Origin: Gammaproteobacteria bacterium
Lineage (GTDB): Bacteria > Pseudomonadota > Gammaproteobacteria > Enterobacterales > Alteromonadaceae
Direction: 5' to 3'
DNA length: 36,666 nt
Assembly (NCBI GenBank): GCA_002401725.1
Contig: NVTW01000013.1
Coordinates: 3,761 to 40,426 of the forward strand
Below the pieces are notes generated by a model, which saw only the letters and a program-made list of their open reading frames with translations, was not told the origin of the DNA and searched no databases. Positions within the stretch are counted from its first letter, which is position 1. Each line of letters opens with the position of its first letter. The position numbers and the translations under genes are program-made. Shown here piece after piece: positions 9,050 to 18,840 of this stretch.

Positions 9050-10119
9050 AAATATTGCTCCGCGATATTTTTTCGTTGCTCAACTGGGTTTCCGGCAAAC
9101 CCCGTTAATGTCATTAACGATTCAGCTAAATTAATTTTCTCTTGCCGGTTATTCATTAAGGTATTAATTGCCATTACCTGCTTAACGCCAAGCGCGAGGT
9201 GATCACAATCAGCACTATCGTTTTGATCAATAATTAAAAAATTAATCAAGTTATCGGCTTCATTTAAACCACTTGCTTGCTGATAAAAATCGAGCAAACC
9301 AACATTTGAATTTTCATAGCCCATCGCCAGCATCATTTTATCCGCAGGCCCTTTAACAGTTTTACCTTTAAAAAATGGTGATACCGCAACAACTTGCGCA
9401 GAGCTTTGTTGTAATGCTTGTTTAATTTGCGGAATTTCTATGATCGGTGCAATACTCACCACGGGATTACTTGGCGCAATAATAATAATATCGGCATCCT
9501 TAATTGCCTCTAATGCGGCATTGGTAGCCCTAGCCTGCTTAATACCCGATATCTCAATACTTTTGATTTCAGGCTTGCATTGGTGTTTAACAAAATAATC
9601 TTGAAAAGGCAGCCATGTTTCCTCAGTATCAATTACTGTTTGAACTTTTGTTTGAACTCTGGTTTGAATGACATCATTAGTTGGCAATAAAATCGGTACT
9701 TTAACACCGAGTTGACGTGCGATTGCTTCGGCAATTTTTTCAGGCAGTACACCTTTTTTTCGTTGCTCAGTACGATAAATATGGGTGGCAAAATCTTTAT
9801 CGCCTAAAAACATCCAAGTATCGACACCGAGCTGTTTTAACGCCGATAATGTATTCGTGCTTTCGTCCGCGCGTCCCCAACCTTGCTCTTTATTAATAAC
9901 ATCTGCCAAGGTGTAAGTTAGCGTATCAATATCAGGAGAAACCCAAAGACCATGAAACTCTTGATCATCAGCAACATTACCGATAATTTTTAGATTATCT
10001 CGATACTTACTGTGATAAAAGCCTTCGGCAAGTTTAGTACCACCAACGCCACCACAAAGTAAAACAATATTTGGCGACTGACTTTTAAGTGCAAAATACT
10101 TGGTATTTTTAGGCTTCAT
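9046..10119 (-). CDS. cofD: 2-phospho-L-lactate transferase (F420 biosynthesis)
   Basis: IVLLCGGVGGTKLAEGFY, NVADDQEFHGLWVSPDIDTLTYTLA; start at internal ATG 10119 preferred over 10188, which lies inside cofH. Confidence 0.94.
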   Translation of the reverse strand: MKPKNTKYFALKSQSPNIVLLCGGVGGTKLAEGFYHSKYRDNLKIIGNVADDQEFHGLWVSPDIDTLTYTLADVINKEQGWGRADESTNTLSALKQLGVDTWMFLGDKDFATHIYRTEQRKKGVLPEKIAEAIARQLGVKVPILLPTNDVIQTRVQTKVQTVIDTEETWLPFQDYFVKHQCKPEIKSIEISGIKQARATNAALEAIKDADIIIIAPSNPVVSIAPIIEIPQIKQALQQSSAQVVAVSPFFKGKTVKGPADKMMLAMGYENSNVGLLDFYQQASGLNEADNLINFLIIDQNDSADCDHLALGVKQVMAINTLMNNRQEKINLAESLMTLTGFAGNPVEQRKNIAEQYL

Positions 10120-11329
10120 AATGCAGTTCCTCACTAAATTGTTCACCAACAATACTGTGACAAGGAATTTGAGTATTATCAGCAGCAAAGCTTTCTAAAG
10201 GTTGATACAAAGTATTGCGGCGCATTGGTTCTCGCCCTGTTGAGGCGATCATTGCCACCATTTGCTCAGGTAAAATTTCTTGGCCATGTTTACCGCCAGC
10301 GGCACGGGTAATACTTTCATTCATTAAGGTACCACCCAAATCGTTGACGCCAGCCGCTAACATTTGTTTGGCATAATCTGGGCCTAATTTAACCCAAGAG
10401 GCTTGAATATTATCAATCCAGCCATTGAGCATAATACGTGAAATCGCGTGCATTTTTAGGTTTTCATCGGCAGTTGGCCCCGCACGAACATTAAATTTTA
10501 AGTCATTTTTATATTTAGAATTGGTAAAAAGTGGCGATTCGTAATGGACGAAACCTAACGGCACAAACTCAGTAAAGCCGCCAGTTTGTTGTTGAATAGT
10601 ACGAATAGTATTTAAATGCTCCGCCCAATGTTTTGGTTGATCGATATGACCATACATTATGGTTGCTGTAGTCGGTAAACCAAGTTGATGCGCGATGGTG
10701 ATTATATCAATCCATTGTTCGGTTTTTAATTTATCTTTAGTGAGCTGTTTTCTGATCTCAACATCTAAAATTTCAGCGGCGGTGCCCGGCATTGAACCTA
10801 AACCACAGTCGATAAGATCTTGAATAAATTCTCGATAACTTAAACGTGATTTCAGTGCGCCATACCAAATTTCAAACGGTGAAAAGGCATGAATATGAAG
10901 GTCTGGCAGCTGTTTTTTTATGGCGAGAACAATGTTACGATAATGATCGCCTTTAATATCAGGATGTAAGCCGCCTTGAATACAAACTTCACTGGCACCT
11001 CTGTCCCAAGCTTGTTGGGCGCGCAGTACAATTTCGTCCATCGACAATAATTCAGCGCCAACTTCATTTTTACGTTTTGCAAAACCACAAAATTTACAGC
11101 CCATATTACAAACATTGGTAAAATTAATATTACGCGTGATCACAAAGCTGGCTTTATTGCCAACTACACGCTGACGTAATTCATTAGCTACCTTAACTAC
11201 CGCGCTTAAATCATCACCCGTTGTTGCAAATAAGCAGATCGCTTCATCAACACTAACATCAATATTATTGAGTGCTTTAGCTAATATTTGTTGAACATCA
11301 AAACTGGCATTTTGCATAAGGTTATTCAT
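10109..11329 (-). CDS. cofH: FO synthase subunit 2 (radical SAM)
   Basis: NINFTNVCNMGCKFCGF (CxxxCxxC), GGLHPDIKGDHYRNI; 1 bp TAATG overlap with upstream cofG. Confidence 0.95.
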   Translation of the reverse strand: MNNLMQNASFDVQQILAKALNNIDVSVDEAICLFATTGDDLSAVVKVANELRQRVVGNKASFVITRNINFTNVCNMGCKFCGFAKRKNEVGAELLSMDEIVLRAQQAWDRGASEVCIQGGLHPDIKGDHYRNIVLAIKKQLPDLHIHAFSPFEIWYGALKSRLSYREFIQDLIDCGLGSMPGTAAEILDVEIRKQLTKDKLKTEQWIDIITIAHQLGLPTTATIMYGHIDQPKHWAEHLNTIRTIQQQTGGFTEFVPLGFVHYESPLFTNSKYKNDLKFNVRAGPTADENLKMHAISRIMLNGWIDNIQASWVKLGPDYAKQMLAAGVNDLGGTLMNESITRAAGGKHGQEILPEQMVAMIASTGREPMRRNTLYQPLESFAADNTQIPCHSIVGEQFSEELHYEA

Positions 11330-12558
11330 TAACTAACCTCAACAATTTTTTCATTAATTTTTTCATTGAGCGATTTATTTATCTTTTCATTAATCGATTC
11401 ATTATGGTCGCATTGCACAACTTGCTGCTGTGCTAAGCCATCAATACGTGCCATAGCGATCAACCGTGAACGCACAAACTGCTGACTTACATCACTTAAC
11501 TGCTCAGATTTTTTTGAAAAGTATTTAGGGTACACCGTCAAGCGCTCTTGTAATGTAAAGCCTTGTTGTTGGCAACTTTTTGCTAAATTATTAATTTGCG
11601 GCCAAGCATTATCTGGGTTAATAAAATCTTGGGTCAGTGGAGAAATTCCACCCCAATCATTGATCCCTGCGGCAATATAATCAGCATGGTTTTGCTGTAA
11701 ATTTGGTGGCGCTTGTAAACTAATAGCAGGATCGAGTATTAATCGTGCCACAGCTAAGGTTTTCAACATATCGGTTATGCTTGGTTCTGGATGATTTGCC
11801 ATTTCGGTATCAGGCTTGGCACAAAAATTTTGCACGATCACTTCTTGAATATGACCCTGTTTTTGCTGTAACTGGTTAATTGCAACTAAGCTATCAACTC
11901 TATCCGCCCAAGTTTCGCCAATACCAATTAAAATACCGGTAGTAAAAGGAATATGTTGCAAACCCGCTTGTTTAATCGTTTCAAGTCGCAAGGCAGGAAT
12001 TTTGTCAGGACAAGCAAAATGTGCCGCGCCTTTGTTATGTAATTCATCGCTAACCGACTCCAGCATCAAGCCCATGCTGCCACTAACCGCTTTAAGTTGA
12101 CTAAATTCTGCGGCGGTTAAATTACCGGCATTTACATGAGGAATAAGCGTTGTTTGTGCGACCACCAAATCACACATAGCAACAAGATAATCAACCATGC
12201 TGTTATAACCTAATGCTTTTAGCGCTTGACGCACCTCACGATAACGTAATTCTGGCTTTTCACCCAAACTAAATAGTGCTTCTTTACAACCTAATACTTG
12301 CCCTTGTTTAGCAACAGATAGCACTTGTGCTGGGGTCATAATATTGGCATTAACATCGCCGGGGCGTTTTACAAAGGTGCAATATTTACATTCATCACGA
12401 CAATAATTAGTTAGCGGAATAAATACTTTGCGGGAATAAGTCATGGTTTTACCCCAAGCAGCATCACGCACACTGGCGGCTTGCGCCATTAACTCAGCAA
12501 GTTGTTGCTCGTTAATATGTTCATATTGCTTAGCTTGTTTGCTTGATAAATGTGTCAT
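11329..12558 (-). CDS. cofG: FO synthase subunit 1 (radical SAM)
   Basis: TYSRKVFIPLTNYCRDECKYCTFVK (CxxxCxxC), SLGEKPE; unfused to cofH. Confidence 0.95.
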   Translation of the reverse strand: MTHLSSKQAKQYEHINEQQLAELMAQAASVRDAAWGKTMTYSRKVFIPLTNYCRDECKYCTFVKRPGDVNANIMTPAQVLSVAKQGQVLGCKEALFSLGEKPELRYREVRQALKALGYNSMVDYLVAMCDLVVAQTTLIPHVNAGNLTAAEFSQLKAVSGSMGLMLESVSDELHNKGAAHFACPDKIPALRLETIKQAGLQHIPFTTGILIGIGETWADRVDSLVAINQLQQKQGHIQEVIVQNFCAKPDTEMANHPEPSITDMLKTLAVARLILDPAISLQAPPNLQQNHADYIAAGINDWGGISPLTQDFINPDNAWPQINNLAKSCQQQGFTLQERLTVYPKYFSKKSEQLSDVSQQFVRSRLIAMARIDGLAQQQVVQCDHNESINEKINKSLNEKINEKIVEVS

Positions 12559-12623
12559 TTCTTCCTGCTAATTAATTTTTTATAGGTACAAGTATAGATA
12601 CTACTTTACTTTTTATTTAATTA

Positions 12624-12641
12624 TTTTACCAACTGGTAAAA
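12624..12641. promoter_or_regulatory. RutR-like operator upstream of the cofG operon
   Basis: Perfect 18 bp palindrome TTTTACCA-AC-TGGTAAAA, 66 bp upstream of cofG ATG; shares the ACCA-NN-TGGT core with 3487-3500. Confidence 0.65.
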
Positions 12642-12766
12642 ATAACATAGCAAGTAATTTTGCAATTGCCAATCATTTTTTGACCAAAAGGACAAAAATA
12701 ATTATTGATCGTTATTTAATCATTTGAGTATAGAAAAGAATTGAAAAATTAAGATATATAATCATT

Positions 12767-12935
12767 CACCTGAAGATGCAGCATTCAGGTGGTATGGGTA
12801 TACCCGTTTTTCTGGAGTATATGCTCAGCTATCCTATATATGTGCGCCGTCATCCCCGAATGTTTTATCGGGGATCTACCGCTATAAGCCCTAGAACTTT
12901 GATTAAAATATCTCGAGGGTGACAACTATAACAAT
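12767..12935. repeat. Hairpin-rich intergenic repeat region (MITE-related), including TCCCCGAATG-TTTTAT-CGGGGAT
   Basis: CACCTGAA...TTCAGGTG stem at 12767-12791; CGTCATCCCCG..CGGGGATCTAC..GGTGACA similar in outline to the other elements; lies 3' of the dihydropyrimidinase gene. Confidence 0.55.
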
Positions 12936-12936
12936 A

Positions 12937-14409
<1,473 letters not shown>

Positions 14410-14419
14410 TTAAATTAAC

Positions 14420-15922
14420 TTATGAATTAGCATCAGCTATTGGTTCATTAACTACAGTGCTTATTATTTGTTTACGTGCAAATAAATAATAAAGCACACC
14501 ACCTAAAATGGATCCGGTAAACCAACCATATTGATAAAACCACAGTAAACTATCGTTAGATAGCGCTAAAATAGTCAACAATACCGGTAAAGCAAAGGCT
14601 GATAATCCTGCGATATTCATGCCTGAATATTTACCATCAGCTATATATAACTCAACTAAATCAAGCTGTTGTTTTTTAATAATAAAGTAATCTACCACCA
14701 TGATACCGGCGATAGGACCAAGTAAACTGGAATAACCTAGTAACCAGCCGGTATACATGGCTTCTACACTTACGTCTGATTCAACCCAATGGAGTTTCTT
14801 TAATAACTCCCACAACATTAACAACACGCCAATCAACCCCGTTAAAAGCACACCTTTAGTTTGATTTATTTTTTTCGGAGCAATGTTTTGAAAATCATTA
14901 GTTGGTGAAACAATATTGGCGGCAGTATTAGTTGATAGTGTAGCGATAATGATAAAAACCATCGCGATGATCACCCACAATGGGCTTTGAATTTTACCGA
15001 TTAAATTAATCGGATCAGAAATAGTCTCGCCCACTAAAGTTGTTGAAGCAGCAGTTAATATCACACCTAATGAGGCAAAAAACAGCATAGTCAACGGTAA
15101 TCCTACTATTTGTCCTATTATTTGATCTTTTTGTGATTTAACATAACGGCTAAAGTCAGGAATATTTAACGAAAGCGTTGCCCAAAAACCAACCATCGCG
15201 GTTAAACCACCAAAAAAGTATCCCCAAAAAGAAGCACCTTCAGGACGACTCGCAGGTTTTGCGAAAAGTTCGGTAATAGAAATTTGTGGGTATGCCCAAA
15301 ACATTAAACCAACACTGACAGCAAGTAATAGCGGGGCGGCGACAGTTTCGAGTATCTTAATTGATTCAGAGCCTTTAATGACAATATAAAGATTGGCAAT
15401 TAAGAATATAAAAAAGCCGAACACTTCGCCGGTACCACCAAGGTTTTGCCAACTGGGAATAATATTCGACAATAAAATATGAATAGCGATACCGCCAAAT
15501 AACGTTTGTATACCAAACCAACCACAGGCAACTAAAGCTCGTATTAAACAAGGAATATTTGAGCCGGTAATGCCAAAAGAAGATCGTAATAACACTGGAA
15601 AGGGAATACCGTATTTAGTGCCAGCAAAAGCATTTAAGGTTAGTGGAATGAGTACCACAATATTAGCAACTAAAATAGTTATTAGCGCTTCGCCAACACT
15701 TAAGCCAAAATAACTGGTTAACACGCCACCTAACGTATAAGTAGGTACACAAATAGCCATACCGACCCAAAGTGCGGCAACATTCCATTTATTCCAACTA
15801 CGTTGTGCTACTTTTGTGGGGGCAATATCGTCATTAAAACAAGCACTCTTTTTTACGTCATCCGCCAATGACAATTCATAAAATTCGCCCACTTGTTTTA
15901 CCGTTGATTTTACTTGTTCCAT
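14420..15922 (-). CDS. NCS1-family nucleobase/hydantoin/allantoin permease
   Basis: 500 aa multi-TM; NKWNVAALWVGMAICVPTYTLGG, GIPFPVLLRSSFGITGSNIP typical of NCS1 (Mhp1-like). Confidence 0.9.
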   Translation of the reverse strand: MEQVKSTVKQVGEFYELSLADDVKKSACFNDDIAPTKVAQRSWNKWNVAALWVGMAICVPTYTLGGVLTSYFGLSVGEALITILVANIVVLIPLTLNAFAGTKYGIPFPVLLRSSFGITGSNIPCLIRALVACGWFGIQTLFGGIAIHILLSNIIPSWQNLGGTGEVFGFFIFLIANLYIVIKGSESIKILETVAAPLLLAVSVGLMFWAYPQISITELFAKPASRPEGASFWGYFFGGLTAMVGFWATLSLNIPDFSRYVKSQKDQIIGQIVGLPLTMLFFASLGVILTAASTTLVGETISDPINLIGKIQSPLWVIIAMVFIIIATLSTNTAANIVSPTNDFQNIAPKKINQTKGVLLTGLIGVLLMLWELLKKLHWVESDVSVEAMYTGWLLGYSSLLGPIAGIMVVDYFIIKKQQLDLVELYIADGKYSGMNIAGLSAFALPVLLTILALSNDSLLWFYQYGWFTGSILGGVLYYLFARKQIISTVVNEPIADANS

Positions 15923-15967
15923 ACCAGCCTTCTTTTTATAATTTTTATATTTGATTGAGTATAGTTA

Positions 15968-16840
15968 TTATTTATCCGTTAGATCCTGATAACTGTCTGG
16001 ACGACGATCACGGAAGAACTGCCAGCCATTGCGTACCTCTTTAATCAAAGCTAAATCAATTTCATGTACTAACAATTCATCTTGATCTGAACTCGCTTGC
16101 GCGACAATTTCACCTAAGGGGTTAACGATATAACTTGAGCCATAAAATTCACCCATGTTGTCATCCCACGGTGCTTCTTTACCAACACGATTAATCGCGC
16201 CAATAAATACGCCATTAGCTACCGCAGCAGCCGGTTGCTCTAACTCCCATAAATATTTACTTTTACCGGTAACTGTCGCTGAGGGGTTAACGATATATTC
16301 AGCGCCATTAAGAGCTAAAGCGCGCCACCCTTCTGGAAAATGACGATCGTAACAAGTATAGACGCCTAATTTACAATAAGCGGTGTCAAATACCGGATAA
16401 CCTAAATTACCCGGTTTAAAATAAAGCTTTTCCCAAAAACCAGGCGCCGTATCCGGAATATGATTTTTACGATATTTACCTAAAAATGAACCATCCGCAT
16501 CAATAACCGCAGTAGTGTTGTAATAAACACCGGTAATGTCTTCTTCATAAATAGGTACTACTATAACCATATTATGTTTTTTAGCGAGTTGTTGCATAAG
16601 TTGTGTGGTGGGCCCTTGCGGAATTTTTTCAGCACTGGCGTACCATTTTTTATCTTGACTTGGGCAAAAATAAGGTTGGGTAAACACTTCTTGAAAAGAT
16701 AATACTTGCACGCCTTGCTTAGCGGCCGATTCAATTAACGGGATATGCGCGGCGATCATCCCTTGACGAATTTCTTCAACACTGGCTGAACTATCAACCT
16801 TGAGTGACATTTGGATCAAACCACACTTCAACTTAGTCAT
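15968..16840 (-). CDS. Nitrilase-superfamily beta-ureidopropionase / N-carbamoyl amidohydrolase
   Basis: 290 aa; E-K-C catalytic triad context SFQEVF, YRKNHIPD, VYTCYDRHFPEGWR. Confidence 0.9.
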   Translation of the reverse strand: MTKLKCGLIQMSLKVDSSASVEEIRQGMIAAHIPLIESAAKQGVQVLSFQEVFTQPYFCPSQDKKWYASAEKIPQGPTTQLMQQLAKKHNMVIVVPIYEEDITGVYYNTTAVIDADGSFLGKYRKNHIPDTAPGFWEKLYFKPGNLGYPVFDTAYCKLGVYTCYDRHFPEGWRALALNGAEYIVNPSATVTGKSKYLWELEQPAAAVANGVFIGAINRVGKEAPWDDNMGEFYGSSYIVNPLGEIVAQASSDQDELLVHEIDLALIKEVRNGWQFFRDRRPDSYQDLTDK

Positions 16841-16930
16841 ACTTCCTCGCTTTGCTAACAGATTTTAAGTTTGTTTTTTATACTGTTGACTAAATCCTAG
16901 CTTGAGCACAAATGCTTAGCAAGTATTTTT

Positions 16931-16944
16931 TGACCATTTGGTAA
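16931..16944. promoter_or_regulatory. RutR-like operator upstream of the beta-ureidopropionase-NCS1-dihydropyrimidinase unit
   Basis: TGACCA-TT-TGGTAA (one mismatch from a perfect palindrome), 91 bp upstream of the ATG at 16840. Confidence 0.7.
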
Positions 16945-17099
16945 TTTTTTATTTAAACTTTTAGAAATGAGTTCTTTTACCAGCATTTGCACCAATGCTA
17001 AAATGCGAGTTATTGCATTTTATTTAAACAATTAATTTGACATGCCACGGATCGTAAAGTAACCTTTGAGTTACATTTTGATAATTAAGAGTTACAAAA

Positions 17100-17591
17100 A
17101 TGAACACTAATGAAAATTCACAAATAGCAGCAATAGAAATATTAGAAAACAAACGCAGAGCAACGTTATTAGTTTTTATTTACTATTTTAGTAGCTGGCA
17201 ACTAGGCTGGATTATGACTAAATATTTTTCAACGGCAATGAATACTTATGTTTATTATTTTTTTGGCGTATTACTGATCTTAGGGACATTAGGGAGTCTT
17301 TGGCATTTAAATAACTTATTTAAAGTCAGTAAATTACTTAAAAAACATCCAGAATTAAATCCAATGATAAATGATGAAAGATCATGCTCACTTAAAAATA
17401 AATCGATGGCGTACGGTTTTACCGCAAGTATTGCAACTTCGGCGTTATTTTTGGCAATATCAACTGTAGCTGATGCCTTTATTTATACTGAGACAACACT
17501 AATTAGTGCTAATTTAGTCGCCCATACCACGCTAGTTGTCACTGTATTAGCCAGCGTGATCGCTTACGCTATTTTGGAACAGCAAGAATGA
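17100..17591 (+). CDS. Small multi-TM membrane protein
   Basis: 163 aa with several hydrophobic segments; 4 bp overlap with the following XRE gene. Confidence 0.7.
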   Translation: MNTNENSQIAAIEILENKRRATLLVFIYYFSSWQLGWIMTKYFSTAMNTYVYYFFGVLLILGTLGSLWHLNNLFKVSKLLKKHPELNPMINDERSCSLKNKSMAYGFTASIATSALFLAISTVADAFIYTETTLISANLVAHTTLVVTVLASVIAYAILEQQE

Positions 17592-17902
17592 GTGATGATG
17601 TTGGCAATCATTTAAAGGTTTGGCGCGCTAAGTTTGATTTAACGCAAGCACAACTTGCTTTAAAAGCAGGTGTGTCACGCAAAACCATTAACACTTTAGA
17701 ACGTGGTGTTTATACACCATCGGTGGCATTAGCATTAACGCTGGCAGCTGTATTTGAAACCAGTGTAGAAGAAGTTTTTTTTCTCAAAAAAATTGTTAAT
17801 CATGCCCATGTAATTGGTTTAGGATCGTCATCCCCGCAGTCTTTTAAGCGGGGATCTACGTCAAAAAACAAGAGATCTTCGATAAAAACGTCTCGAAGAT
17901 GA
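17588..17902 (+). CDS. XRE/Cro-type HTH regulator, C-terminus altered by repeat
   Basis: VWRAKFDLTQAQLALKAGVSRKTINTLERGVYTPSVALALTLA HTH; the last about 33 aa lie in the MITE-like element at 17801-17940. Confidence 0.85.
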   Translation: MSDDVGNHLKVWRAKFDLTQAQLALKAGVSRKTINTLERGVYTPSVALALTLAAVFETSVEEVFFLKKIVNHAHVIGLGSSSPQSFKRGSTSKNKRSSIKTSRR

Positions 17903-17940
17903 CGATTATAATAAATACCTGAGTTATCTGCATAGGCATG
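17801..17940 (+). repeat. MITE-like palindromic element, copy A
   Basis: Near-perfect terminal inverted repeats CATGCCCATG / CATAGGCATG; homologous to 4436-4572 (inverted) and 35731-35905. Confidence 0.82.
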
Positions 17941-17988
17941 TAAATAGATGAGTTAGCCGCATAGGCATGATAATTCATAGGTACAAAG

Positions 17989-18696
17989 TTAATCTTTATA
18001 TTTATAAACGTAACTCATCATAAAGCCGCCGGAGATAAGTAACACCATACCTAAAACGACGATAAAATCATTATAATGATGAGTTGAATCAGTTTTATTT
18101 TCTAAGCGATATATACGTCGTCCTTCAGGTATATTTTCAATAAATTCTTGCCCTTTATATTCATTGATAAGTATAAGTCTTTCATCAATACGTGATTTAT
18201 TGTTGATACGGCGTTGCTCATATTGTTTTGCCGATTTATCAATATCAAAATTTAAGCCTTTGCTGAATTGATGAAGTGACTCCCCTTTTTTTAAAACACC
18301 TTTAGAATAATACTCATAAGTATATTCTGAAAAAACAGTTTTAGCAGAACCTAACAACACAAATGCTAGGCCGAAAACAATCATCACCGCAGCTTTTATA
18401 AAGCCACTCTTTTCTTTTTGCTTTTTGGCTATACGAATTTCGGTGGCTTTAGCGGCTATTTCGGGGATATGAGCTAGGTTTTCTTTCACATATATTGCAT
18501 CTAGCGCTTCGATTATAGCCATAGCATCGGTATTAAGTGCTGCAGCAAGTTTGCTGATCACCTCAAACGAGGGTGAGCCTTTGTCATTTTCTAATTTAGA
18601 TAAGTACGATTGCTCAATACCTGCCGCTTGAGCAAGTTCAGGTTGAGTTAAATTAGCACTATTTCTTAATTGTTTAATTTTATCACTGAGTTTCAT
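17989..18696 (-). CDS. XRE-family HTH protein with C-terminal membrane segments
   Basis: LRNSANLTQPELAQAAGIEQSYLSKLENDKGSPSFEVISKLAAAL HTH; hydrophobic segments AAVMIVFGLAFVLLG and DFIVVLGMVLLISGGFMM. Confidence 0.85.
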   Translation of the reverse strand: MKLSDKIKQLRNSANLTQPELAQAAGIEQSYLSKLENDKGSPSFEVISKLAAALNTDAMAIIEALDAIYVKENLAHIPEIAAKATEIRIAKKQKEKSGFIKAAVMIVFGLAFVLLGSAKTVFSEYTYEYYSKGVLKKGESLHQFSKGLNFDIDKSAKQYEQRRINNKSRIDERLILINEYKGQEFIENIPEGRRIYRLENKTDSTHHYNDFIVVLGMVLLISGGFMMSYVYKYKD

Positions 18697-18840
18697 CAGA
18701 ATTTCCTTTTGATATTATCTAAGTATATTACGTTGAATTACACAGCGAATTCTTAGCTATCATATCAGGAATAACGAGATGAATATGCAATGATATTAAG
18801 GAATATATGGAATAACAACTTGAATTAAATGATATTTGTA

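Noticed and set aside
10918-11115. 65 aa ORF within cofH in another frame
   Set aside because: Out-of-frame overlap with conserved radical SAM sequence.
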